NCBI RefSeq assembly: GCF_028622835.1
Contig: NZ_CP117677.1
Coordinates: 1,446,001 to 1,510,000, forward strand
Reading direction: 5' to 3'
Origin: Caloramator sp. mosi_1
GTDB taxonomy: Bacteria > Bacillota > Clostridia > Clostridiales > Caloramatoraceae
DNA: 64,000 nucleotides
Shown piece by piece: positions 53,225 to 63,529 of the stretch. The notes under the pieces were generated by a model. It did not search any database. It was given only the letters and a program-made list of their open reading frames with translations, and was not told where the DNA came from. The position numbers and the translations under genes are program-made. The stretch's first letter is position 1; each line of letters opens with the position of its first letter.

Positions 53225-55137
53225 TATTATCACATTATCCACATACCACTTCATCGAAAGTATCTGTTCGTAGGTTGCAGCATCTCCTTCTTCAATCCTT
53301 AGCATACCTTTGTTGTCGTATATAGGGCCTGTGAAGGGGTTGTAGATGCCATCTGCTATCATTTTTTCATAAACTCAACAAGCTTTTGAGTCTCCTGTGG
53401 AACTGCATTTTTAGAGTAGTATATATCTAAGACTCCTGCATCAATTCCCCACCAGAAATTATAGGATTTATTTGTTCCTGTAAATATATCTGCAATATTT
53501 TTGGATTGTTCGTTTAGTACGCTCTTTAGTATTTTTTCGTAGAAAACTCCCCATCTCCAAATAGGTGCAGCATAGTATTTTTCAGGTTGTTTAGTCTCTT
53601 CATTTATTGAAGTTAACATTGAGTAAACTCCAAACATCTTTGTCACAGGATGATTTACATCTATAGTCATATTGGATATAATGTCAACTCCAAGGTCTAT
53701 TAATTTTTTATTTGCATCTTCGTACTTATCATTTTTATGCCATTCACCAGTCCAGGAGACATAAACCTTAGAATATGGATTTACAAGCTTTGCTCCAAGA
53801 GAAAATGCGTTTATAGAACTAATTACTTCGTGGCTTGGCGTTGTTGCTACATATCCTATCTTGTTATTTTTAGTAAGTGCCCCTGCAATAATTCCTGTTA
53901 AAAACCTTGGTTCATAGGTTCTACCAAAGTAATTGTTAACCTGTGTATAGGGTGAAAACTCCGAACAATTAAAAAACTTAATATTAGGATACTCAAGTGC
54001 ACATTTTAAAGTCTCCTTATGATATATAGGACTTGTTGTGAATATCACGTCGTATCCAACCTCAGCAAGATCCTTAAATACATTATAGGCACCTTCGTCT
54101 AAGGGTACATTTTCAACATATTCAGTAACGACCTGTTCCTTTAATACTTCTTCTATATGCTGTCTTCCAAGTTCGTGGGCATAGGTCCATCCAGATGATT
54201 CAATTGTATTAGCATAGGCAAATAGAACCTTTAGTTTCTTTTTAGGTATTACAAAGGTACTTAAGGTTTGAATCAGGTTTTCCCTAACCTCAAGAGGAGA
54301 GGTTTGAAGGTTTGCATAGTCAACATTTGATAAGGACTTAAGTTCTGGAATAAGAAGCCTTATCCTCTGGGTTACTTCATCCCTTGAGGTATTAATAAAG
54401 GGTAGTCCATAGAGTTTAAAATATTCAAATAGAGCATCTCCAGTTGTTATGGGTATATTTCCGCCGCCTAATGATAAATATATTTCTCTAAAGGGGATAT
54501 AAATATTTCGTTCGAAATACTTATATCTATCTTCTTTAAAGTCTTCAGAATCTATATCAATTTTATCTATAGCATTTAAAAGCCTGTTAAATCTATTTTT
54601 CTTACTAAAGTATATTGTGTTAAGTCCCGTTATTTTATTGAAATTTAAGAACTCATAATAAATCTTTATATCGTGGTTATTTTCATCATACTTTGGTATA
54701 ATTCTTGTTACATTTGCGTGTATGGAATAGGCATCAAAGTATTTTAAAACACTAACTCTTTTATTGCCTTCAACTACATAAAACCAGTTTAAATATTCAT
54801 AAACCTTAATAGGGTCTCTAATGCCTTCTTCAAGATGGGCAGCACAAAGATTTACCCACTTTGTCTGCATCTCTGTATTTTCATTCAATAGAGGCATAAA
54901 GTTCCTTGCAAAGGATAAACTACGAAGATAAGAATATGTTCCAACAACCTTCTTTAAAGGTATTTCAATAAGCCCAAGATTAACTTCTGAAACTATATCT
55001 GTATTTTTAACAATACCCTCAAGGGATGGGAGATATCCTGATTCCCCTTTGGAGGCATATTTATTGTATTCTTTAACAGCCATACGCCTTGCAGCAGAAT
55101 AATGTTCTCTTGCCTCATTAATAATATTGTTTTTCAT
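53222..55137 (-). CDS. BMP-domain protein with ParB-like N-terminus, no signal peptide
   Basis: The C-terminal ~330 residues match the basic membrane protein (PnrA/Med) nucleoside-binding family: LKVLFAYANTIESSGWTYAHELG, YDVIFTTSPIYH, NYFGRTYEPRFLTGIIAGALT, NKIGYVATTPSHEVISSINAFSLGA and WRWGVFYEKIL. Usual family members are secreted lipoproteins of ~350 aa. This one has no signal peptide or lipobox and a ~305-residue front that includes WFYVVEGNKRVSVLKYFDA, a ParB/sulfiredoxin-like motif. Corrected across a break near 53370 it is about 639 aa. Probably a cytoplasmic sensor or enzyme; role unknown. ATG 55137 follows agggtgatg. Confidence 0.8.
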
Positions 55138-55270
55138 CTACATCACCCTTAAAAGTCAAACTATAGTTTATATTATATTCTACAATATTTAAAAAAAATA
55201 GCAAAGAAAATATTAATTTACTATTAAAAAATATCTTTTGTGGAAAAATAAAATAAAAAGAGGTGATATG

Positions 55271-55567
55271 ATGGACGAAAGATGGAGGCAGGGAATGTAC
55301 GTGTTTCCCTTTGCACCCTTTACAAATTATTATGACTTAAAACAGGAACACGATACCTACAGAATATATGTAAATGGAGACTACGTTGGCAACAAGACTC
55401 TTTTAAGCCAAGGAGAAGATATAAAAGACATAGAAGGCTTTTTAAAAAGCAGAGGTTATAAAAATATAGCTTCACAAATTGAAGGAAATATGTATAATAT
55501 AGAAGTTGCAGATGAATTATTAGAAGAAATAAAAAGAAACCTAAATGTTTATCTAAACAATAGATAA
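55271..55567 (+). CDS. Small conserved-type cytoplasmic protein, unknown function
   Basis: 98 aa, intact: DERWRQGMYVFPFAPFTNYYDLKQEHDTYRIYVNGDYVGN, then a basic/acidic helical C-half ending EEIKRNLNVYLNNR. No membrane segment or known domain. gaggtg lies about 6 bases before ATG 55271; the ATG one codon earlier is also possible. It is convergent with the next small gene. Confidence 0.65.
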   Translation: MDERWRQGMYVFPFAPFTNYYDLKQEHDTYRIYVNGDYVGNKTLLSQGEDIKDIEGFLKSRGYKNIASQIEGNMYNIEVADELLEEIKRNLNVYLNNR

Positions 55568-55590
55568 GCAGGAGAAATCTCCTGCTTAAA
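55565..55590. terminator. Terminator between two small convergent genes
   Basis: AAGCAGGA / TCCTGCTT stem with a 6-base loop. Confidence 0.65.
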
Positions 55591-55592
55591 AT

Positions 55593-55714
55593 TTACCTTT
55601 TAAAAATGTTTCTTAAGGCTTCTTTGGTTCGTTCCATAAATTGTTCTTTTTCTCAAGGTAATTTCTGTAGGTTTCTTCATCGTAATATTTTTCATCTTCT
55701 TTATAGAAGCCCAT
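55593..55714 (-). CDS. Small charged protein, about 40 residues
   Basis: Begins MGFYKEDEKYYDEETYRNYL after a good ggtggtg Shine-Dalgarno. As given it ends at 55613 after 33 residues. Restoring one A near 55660 gives EKKEQFMERTKEALRNIFKR and a stop at 55593, right at the shared terminator, which I prefer. Highly charged, helical, no family recognised. Confidence 0.5.
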
Positions 55715-55831
55715 AACATCACCACCTTACCTTTATTATGTGCAAAGGCAGTGATTTTAATGTGCTATGTTAATAGATTAACAAACAGTAAATTGAATAC
55801 ACTAATTACTAAAAATACTATATTATTTTTC

Positions 55832-55860
55832 TTGCAATTATGAGGTTATCCCATTATAAT
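55832..55860 (+). promoter_or_regulatory. Promoter of brnQ
   Basis: TTGCAA, 17-base spacer, TATAAT. The ~65-base leader carries an AT-only hairpin (AAAATATTAT / ATAATATTTT). Confidence 0.6.
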
Positions 55861-55927
55861 TAAAAATATAAAAATATTATTAAAATATTTATAATATTTT
55901 TACAATTTTATCAAGGAGGTTACGAAT

Positions 55928-57214
55928 ATGAAAAGATTTCAAGATGTTCTGGTTATTGGACTAGCACTATTTGCAATGTTCTTTGGAGCAGGTAACCTTA
56001 TATTCCCACCCTACATTGGACTTATATCAGGGGATAAATGGTTTATATCTTTAATAGGATTCCTTCTAACAGGAATAGGTTTACCTCTAATAGGAATTAT
56101 AGTTATGTCTAAAAATGACGGTAAGTTTGAAAACTTTGCAGGTAAAGTGGGGACAAACTTTAGCAAAGGCCTTGGAATAATAATAATGCTTGCAATAGGA
56201 CCACTTCTTGCTATACCAAGAACTGAGTGCTACAACTTATGAAATGGCAATAAAGCCACTATTTCCAGGTGTGAGCCCTATAATTGTTACAGCAATCTAT
56301 TTTGCAATTAATCTATACCTTGTAATTAATCCATCATCTGTTGTAGATAAAATAGGTAAAATATTAACTCCAGTACTTTTAACAATGCTTGCAATAATAA
56401 TATTTAAGGGAATAACTACACCAATAGGAACACCAATTGAAACAGGAATACAAAATCCCTTCTCAAAATCCTTTGCAGAAGGATATCAAACAATGGACGC
56501 ACTTGCTTCAACAGTGTTTGCAGGAATAGTAATAGCAAGTGTAGTTGCAAAGGGCTATAAGGACACAAAGGATCAAATAAAACTTACACTTCTTTCAGGT
56601 GTAATTGCAGCAGCAGGTCTACTTCTTGTGTATTGAGGACTTATGTATCTTGGTGCAACAGCATCAGGAGTTGCAAATGCTGATATATCAAAAACTCAAC
56701 TTACAATTATGATAACAGAAAAACTTCTTGGAACATTTGGTAAAGTAGCATTAGGAGTTGCAGTAGGTTTTGCCTGCCTCACAACATCAGTTGGGCTTAC
56801 AGCAACAGCAGGAGAGTTCTTCTCAGGTTTAACTAACAATAAACTAAGCTACAAGTTGGTAGTAACAGTAGTTACTATATTTAGTGCAGTTGTATCAAAC
56901 TTTGGAGTTGAAAAGATAGTAAAGCTTGCAGTTCCACTACTTGTTACTGTTTATCCAGTTGTTATAGTTCTAATTATATTAAATATATTTGATGAATTTA
57001 TAAAGAACAAAAACTGCTATGCAGGTGCAGTATATATAACACTTATAATAAGCATAGTTGACGGACTTGCAGCAATAGGTATAAACTTAAAGGGAGTACA
57101 AGCACTAGTTGCAAAACTTCCTTTGCAAGTGCAAGTTTTGCTTGGATTGTACCTGCTATAATAGGTTTTATAATACCATTATTCTTCTCAAAAAAGCAGG
57201 GAGCTAATAACTAA
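55928..57214 (+). CDS. brnQ: Branched-chain amino acid carrier BrnQ, with in-frame TGA
   Basis: Na+- or H+-coupled uptake of Leu, Ile and Val. The start MKRFQDVLVIGLALFAMFFGAGNLIFPPYIG is the family signature. PRTSATTYEMAIKPL, INPSSVVDKIGKILTP, EGYQTMDALASTVFAGIV, the central LMYLGATASG, and SASFAWIVPAIIGFIIP follow, with about 12 helices. About 429 codons. Frame breaks near 56222 (one extra G) and 57122 (one missing T). A TGA at 56634-56636 interrupts LLLVY-GLMYLGA where relatives have Gly; GGA to TGA is one substitution and no indel explains it. Either a true nonsense mutation or a base error. aaggagg precedes the ATG. Confidence 0.9.
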
Positions 57215-57228
57215 AACTAAATAAGGGG

Positions 57229-57477
57229 TTGGAGGAGTTGCAGATACCTTTACCACCTGTAATGCCTAAATTCACAGTGTTTAGGTTTATTGCAGGGATA
57301 ATAATAAAGCTTGTTGGAATATGGGGATATTATTTGTTGTTAATCGGGTTATCAACCTTTATGTGCCTAAAATTCTGCTTAAGGGCATATGAAAATAAAA
57401 GCTTTGATACAGTGCTATTAATTGTTATCTTCTATCTAATACTTGTTGGAGGAATTGTAGCACTTATAAATTCATAA
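57229..57477 (+). CDS. Small membrane protein after brnQ
   Basis: 82 aa with two hydrophobic stretches (IAGIIIKLVGIWGYYLLLIG and VLLIVIFYLILVGGIVAL). The TTG at 57229, with aagggg six bases earlier, is the most likely start. It is 14 bases after brnQ and probably co-transcribed. No family recognised. Confidence 0.55.
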   Translation: MEELQIPLPPVMPKFTVFRFIAGIIIKLVGIWGYYLLLIGLSTFMCLKFCLRAYENKSFDTVLLIVIFYLILVGGIVALINS

Positions 57478-57532
57478 GCCTTTTTACCTGTGGCTTGTGT
57501 TAATAACCTATGTGTGCTTTGATTTTGAATTG

Positions 57533-57570
57533 GCCTCTTGAAGGAATGCCAAGGAAATCCTTCAGGAGGC
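57533..57570. repeat. Element C: 38-bp miniature of the A/B element ends, terminator-like
   Basis: GCCTCTTGAAGGA and TCCTTCAGGAGGC face each other across 12 bases, then taatttta. The arms match the terminal repeats of elements A and B (CCCTTGAAGGATT) with no internal part. It may be a deletion remnant or the terminator from which such ends arose. Confidence 0.55.
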
Positions 57571-57691
57571 TAATTTTATCTTGACTTCTTAAACAGCCTC
57601 CTTTTTATACAAATCTTTATTTCTCTATGTTTTAACAAAAATCTTTTCTTTACTAATTGTTTTATAGTATATTATTATTAACAATTATTTT

Positions 57692-59372
57692 AACTTGTAT
57701 TCGGCAAGTAATGCCGAAAGACATTGGAATTAAAGGATTTTTGTTCAAAAAATTAAAAGAAATCATCCCTTTTAAGTGTTAAAATATAATTGCAAAACTA
57801 AAACACAAAAGGGTGATTTCTATGGATAGTTTACAACAAAATCAAAAAAATTTAAAGAAGAAAATTAGATTTTTGAACATGAAAGCAAAATTTAATGATA
57901 CCAAAGTTACTTCTGTAGCAACTTTTTCTTATGTGGAATCCTTTAAACAAATAATAGGATTACCAACTATTTTAGAAAAAGGCGTAACCTATAAGAAGGC
58001 CGCTAATTCTACTTTTAATACTGCAGAAATTATAGAATACATGATTGATGCAAATATTCTTGGTTTCTCAAGATTTATGCACATTGAAACATTAAGAAAT
58101 GATGAAGGATATAAAAAGTTTAAAGGTGTAGATAAATTACCCAGTGAAAAAGTATGTAGAGATCTCTTAAAAGCTTTACCAACAGAAACTTTAGAAGAAT
58201 TAAGAACTATAAATAAAAAATACTTGACTTAAAGTCTTCAACTGAAGATGTACGCGAGGTTTGTATTAATATTGATGATACTGTTATAACTATCTTTGGT
58301 AATCAAGAAAAATCAGGAATAGGATATAATCCAAGGTACAATGGAAGACCATCATTTAAAGAAAAAGTTGGGTTTATTTCAGGAACTGATGAATTACTTA
58401 ACATTACTCTTGAAAATGGTAGACACCATAGTAATTATAAATTTTTAGATTTCTTTAAGAGTTGTGTAAACCAGCTTCCTTCAAGATATATTCTTAAAAG
58501 AGTTAGACTTGATAGAGGTTTTTGATGAAGAAAACTTTTTATATTTTGAAGATAATGGAATAGAATATGTTGTTAAATGTAAAATGTATTCTACTGTTAA
58601 AATGATAATAGATTTTATAAATAATAATCCAAAGGATTATATATGGCACGATATAAGTTCTACTTTATCTGTTACAGAAATTACAGTTCCATTGCCTAAA
58701 TGGCAAAGAGCAAGAAGATTTGTGATTATAAGAGAAAAAATTATTCCAAAAAATATGAATCAGTTAATGTTCGAAGAATGTAAATATAAATATCAAGCAA
58801 TAGTAACAAATATAAATTATTTAACACCTGAAGAAATATTTCAAGATTATAATCAACGATGTGATGTTGAAAATAATATAGATGAAATAAAAGAAGGCTA
58901 TGCCTTTAGCGAAAATAGTTTAGTAAATCATAAATGCAATGAATTGTACCTTTTAATAAAAATGATAGCATATAACATTCATAACTGGTTTAAACAAGCA
59001 ATCATGCCTAAGGAAGTACAACATCATGAAATTAGTACATTAAGAAGAATATTTTATAGAGTTTGTGGTAATGTTTGCGGCAGCAAATATTATAGATATT
59101 TAAGTTTTTCAAATAATTGCTTATTAGAAAAAATCATTACTCATATTCAAAAACAAATACATATTTTTAGTAGAAAAATGATAACAGTTTATACTTAATA
59201 GTAAAATAAAAACAATAAATTCCCTTAAAAATCCAAATGTTATTTGGGTTTATTAAGTATACTCAAAAAAGACCTAACGGTATAAAATATCATAATAAAT
59301 GTAAATTTATTCATAAAGAAAACAAAAATGGCAAGTAGAAACTTTTTAAAATTTACTTGCCGAATTCAAGTT
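57692..59372 (+). mobile_element. Insertion sequence copy 2 (IS1380-like), plus orientation
   Basis: A 1,681-bp element with the same terminal repeats as copy 1, in inverse orientation about 39 kb away. It lies 22 bases before the start of the large unrecognised gene at 59395 and probably separates that gene from its promoter. Flanks are AT-rich (attatttt and taataattt) without a clear target duplication. Confidence 0.92.
57822..59198 (+). CDS. IS1380-like DDE transposase, copy 2
   Basis: Same protein as the copy-1 transposase. Here the A7 near the start is intact and the first 130 codons read through. The run encoding INKKILDLKSS has six A instead of seven (near 58222), and GFFDEENF has five T (near 58522) where copy 1 has six and the protein needs seven. 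The ATG at 57822 follows aaagggtga. Catalytic regions as in copy 1 (NIDDTVITIFG, RLDRGF, YNQRCDVEN). Confidence 0.88.
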
Positions 59373-59394
59373 TAATAATTTCTGGGGAATAAAA

Positions 59395-61695
59395 ATGCTA
59401 AGACACGCCGTATATGTTGAAGAAAAGGGATATATATATAAGGATGAAATAGAGAAAGATACACTAAACAAAATAGTAGATTTATTTAATTTAGAGGAGA
59501 AAACGACAGGGGATACCTATACCTACTTTAAATTAGACTCTAAAGATTATGTATTAGTAAAATCCCTTTTAATAGATGAAAAAATGCACTTCATATAGTT
59601 GTAATGGATGAAAAAATACAAATCCTCTTAATTTAATTCAAAAGGACATATTCATAAAAAGGCTCAAGACATAGAAAATTTAAAAAGAGAAATAGACGGA
59701 AACTTAAACCTTGATGAGGCAGAGGAGTTTTTAAAGTCAAGAAAAGATAGAAGCATAAAGGATATGGTCTATCTTCTAATAAAGGGTGAAAAAATAACCA
59801 TAGTAGACGAAGTTTTAAATCAAATAAAATGGATAGAAGCAGTATACTATTGTTTTACCTTAAGCTCCTCAAAAATATAACCTTTACGACAAACCCATAT
59901 TTTAAAGGAGATGTAAAGCTACACATACATAATAAAAATGAAGACAATTCTACCTATATTTTCGATTTTAAAAGAGGTATAAAACCTCAGCTTTCAGCAA
60001 ACACATCCTACGTAAAATTCATAGACTCAGGTATATTTGCCTCAAAAAAGATATACCGCACCTATATGAATTTTATGGAATATTTTACCTACGACCAGCT
60101 GGAGGAAGGGTTAAATGACAGCTACAACCTTTTTCTTATTTTAAATGTTCCTAATTTAATAAATGATGCCCAAACTATAAAGGAGGCACTAAAATTCCTT
60201 TTGATTATATAAAATTAGATGAAAGACAAGCCTTTATAGAAAACTATATAAACTCCCTTGACTCTCTTTTAGCAAAATAACCTACGATATTTTTGAAAAA
60301 TTTTTCATCTTTATCTTTAAGGATGTTGAACACAAAAAGGAGTATACGACAGAATAGTCTCTATGTTTTATAGAAGCTACTTTAATATTCTAAAGGAAAC
60401 CTCAGATATTTATAGTGCAGTTCATATTTTTGAAGAAATATTAGAACTAAATAAAGAAAAACCATATTTTAAAACCTATGTACTTGATAAAACCTTTTTA
60501 AATTTGTTGAGGATTTTATAGGACTTGATACGGCAAAGGAACTTGCCCTATATATTGCAGTATCCTGTGCCTTAAGTTCAGGTTTTTCCTATACACAGCT
60601 TAAAAACATAGATGGCTTTAATAAAATATTAGAACAAGGTATAAGCGAAGGAATTGTAAAATATATATTAGATAAAATAGAACCAGACTTAGATTTTACC
60701 TTAAGCTTTATGATTGATGTAGAAGGTCGCACAGCAAATTCTATTATAGAAAATAAATTATATGAACTATATAAAATAGAAGACATTGAGGTTAAAAGAA
60801 GCATAAATAGGAGATTGATAGATTCAGACAAAAAGGAGTTAGCCTTTAACCTTTTTAAAAGAGGGCTTGAGGAAAGTGAAAACCCAATAGAATACTTTGA
60901 ACAGTATAGAAAAGAAATATTAGATTATTTTATTGAATATACAAAGGAATATTTAGGAAAAATAATAATTGAGCACTTTAAAAGCCTAAATAGGCAAGAG
61001 AGATTCCAAGAAGCAAAAAGCTCTTATTTGAATATATTATAAACACGCCCTACACAATAAACAAAGAGGCAGAGGTTAAGATAGTAGAAACCTTCGAACT
61101 TGGCATTACCCTTGAAAACTACCTTCAGCATAAGTAACTTGTTGAACAGGTAAGGGGCATTAAAACAAAAAGAGATATTAAAACAAAGATTGATATGTCC
61201 TTTTTAGATGTAATCTACCTAATAGATGACTTTAAAGAGGGAGACTTTGGGGAACTAATTGAAGAAATAAAATGTGTAATTAGAGAATACGACATAGAAA
61301 CCAGCATAAAACACAGAAACATTCTCCTCTATAAGGTAGGTAGATACTTAACAAATTTTGAATACCACAGGGCACTATTTGACCTTTTCTATGATGAAGA
61401 GGACCTATTGACCTATTTTGAATTTATTAAAATAAATAGAATGGAATTAAGTTACAAAGATATACTTGCAAGCTTTATTGTCTACTACCTATACTACATA
61501 GAACCAAAATACAGACTTTTAAATAGAGAAGATAAAAACACAGAAATTGAAGAAGCAATAATAAATGAACTTACAACCTTTAAAAGTAAGGATTTAGATT
61601 ATTTTGACATAAAAATAAAGGAAACCTTTGATAATTTGCATTTAAGTATTCCAGTAAAATGGAGTATAATAGTAAATAATACAAAAAGAGGATGA
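59395..61695 (+). CDS. Large protein of unknown function (~765 aa)
   Basis: Starts MLRHAVYVEEKGYIYKDEIE after ctggggaat. No signal peptide, membrane helix or catalytic motif that I recognise. The N-terminal ~200 residues are mixed alpha/beta (WIEAVYYCFTLSSSKNITF, TYIFDFKRGIKPQLSANTSYVKFID). The remainder looks almost entirely helical, with repeated acidic/aromatic helices (YFEQYRKEILDYFIEYTKEYLG) like a solenoid. Breaks near 59592, 59625, 60198, 60282, 60345, 60510 and 61022 are single-base. A TAA at 61135-61137 is in frame and not explained by an indel (GAA to TAA fits). Copy 2 of the IS sits directly upstream. Confidence 0.6.
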
Positions 61696-61746
61696 CTTTA
61701 AAATATAAATTACTAAACCTTTTTAGAGGGTAAATGAGGTGGTATT

Positions 61747-62988
61747 ATGAAGGCAGAACTAATATGTGTCGGCACAGAACTTCTCTTAGGAAACATAATA
61801 AATACAAATGCAGCCTTTATAGCAGAGAAGTTGGCAGTCCTTGGAATTGACCATATATTCCAATCCGTTGTTGGTGATAACAGGGAAAGGTTGCTTTCAC
61901 AGCTTGAAATTACAAAATAGAGCAGATATAATAATACTATGTGGAGGGCTTGGACCAACACAGGACGATTTAACAAGAGAAACAGTTGCAGAACACCTAA
62001 ATAAAAAGCTTATTTACAATGAAGGCGTATATAGGCATATAGAAGAATACTTTAAAAAGATAAGAAGGCCAGCAACTGAGAGCAGCAAAAACAGGCCTAT
62101 GTAATAGAGGGTGCAAAGGTTTTAAACAACGAGTGGGGTACAGCACCAGGCCTTTTGTGTGAAGTTGATGATAAGATATATATACTTCTTCCAGGGCCAC
62201 CTATGGAACTTGAGCCTATGTTTGAAAAATACGTATTCCCATATTTAAAGGAAAAGAGCGGATATGTTATTGTTTCAAAAACTTTAAAGATAATGGGAAT
62301 AGGAGAGTCCCAGGCAGAGGAGATGGTCCTTGACCTGATAAACAGCAAAAACCCAACGGTTGCACCCTATGCCAAAAATGGAGAGGTACACTTTAGAATA
62401 ACTGCAAAGGCAAAAAGTGAAGAGGAGGCTCAAAATCTAATAAAGCCTGTATATGAAAGGTTTAAAGATATTTTTGGAATAAACATATATGCAGAGGATG
62501 ATGAAACATTAGAGGAGGCAGTAGCAAAGCTACTTATAAATAAAAACTTAACCATAGCAGTTGCAGAATCCTGCACTGGAGGGTTAGTCTGTGCAAAATT
62601 AGTAAACTATCCTGGAATATCAAAGGTTTTATTAGAGGGCGTTGTAACCTACAGCAATGATGCAAAACAAAGAAGGCTCAGTGTAAGCGAAGAGACTCTA
62701 AAACAGCACGGTGCAGTTAGCTATCAAACTGCAATTGAAATGGCTGAAGGCGTTGCAAAAACTTCAGGTGCAGACATAGGAATATCTACAACCGGAATTG
62801 CAGGTCCCTCAGGAGGAACAAGTAAAAAACCAGTTGGTCTTGTGTATTTAGGTGTATATATAAAGGGATATAAGACCTTTAAGGAACTTAAACTTACAGG
62901 CGATAGGCAAAAGATAAGAGATAGGGCAACAAAGGAACTTTTAGACTTTTTAAGAAGAGAACTTATAGTTGAGATGATTGGAAAATAG
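61747..62988 (+). CDS. cinA: CinA-family nicotinamide-nucleotide amidase/competence-damage protein
   Basis: N-terminal molybdopterin-binding-like domain ([49 protein letters not shown]). C-terminal amidase domain ([22 protein letters not shown] with the catalytic Ser/Cys region, [14 protein letters not shown]). The C-domain of this family hydrolyses NMN to nicotinic acid mononucleotide; the N-domain may act on ADP-ribose. About 415 aa. Two one-base breaks near 61915 and 62098. The start follows gaggt, and it is the last gene before a hairpin. Confidence 0.94.
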
Positions 62989-63000
62989 TCCAATCATCTC
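62971..63000. terminator. Hairpin over the cinA stop
   Basis: GAGATGATTGGA and its exact complement (12 bp). There is no T run after it, so termination is not certain. Confidence 0.5.
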
Positions 63001-63051
63001 AATAGATTCTGTTCAATTATCTTCCTTAGGCTTTTTCAAAATTCAAGTTGT

Positions 63052-63435
63052 TTATATGGGTTCTTTTTTATGATTGCAAATTTTACCGCCGCTTTCCCTT
63101 ACTTTGTAGTTTACATATCTTTGCATTAAAAGTGAATCTATGTTCTGGTTTGTAAAAATCAGACCATTTTGGTTTATTGCAAAGGTTCCCTTAGATAGAA
63201 CCATCGCAGCAACACCGTAATCCTGCGTTACAACAATATCGCCCTGCTTTGCTTCATTTACAAGGGCAAAATCCACAGAATCACGTCCTTTTCCCACTAT
63301 AATGTTCTTTGAATATCCATCATCTATAATATGGGATGTATCCATAAACATTAAAACATCAAGCTTATACTCCTTTGCAACCTTAACAATTATATCCTTT
63401 ACAGGACACGCATCAGCATCCACCAAAATCCGCAT
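63052..63435 (-). CDS. YaiI/YqxD family protein (UPF0178, DUF188)
   Basis: MRILVDADACPVKDIIVKVA is the family hallmark, followed by KGRDSVDFALVNEAKQGDIVVTQDYGVAAMVLSKG and SLLMQRYVNYKVRESGGK. The arrangement of Asp residues resembles PIN-type nucleases, but activity is not established. Here 127 aa; relatives are ~150, so the C-terminus may be cut by a break near 63060 (A/T run). ATG 63435 follows ggagggtg. Confidence 0.9.
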   Translation of the reverse strand: MRILVDADACPVKDIIVKVAKEYKLDVLMFMDTSHIIDDGYSKNIIVGKGRDSVDFALVNEAKQGDIVVTQDYGVAAMVLSKGTFAINQNGLIFTNQNIDSLLMQRYVNYKVRESGGKICNHKKEPI

Positions 63436-63529
63436 AACACCCTCCAAAAATTTCTGTTTAATAAAATTATATGTATAATTGTAACAAATAATTTTAACCT
63501 ACGGTATAAAAATTTATAGGGGGATTTAT

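Noticed and set aside
56634..56636. TGA as selenocysteine or Trp in brnQ
   Set aside because: Relatives have Gly at this place, no SECIS-like hairpin was seen next to it, and TGA is used as a normal stop in other genes here (accB, histidine kinase, pilN).
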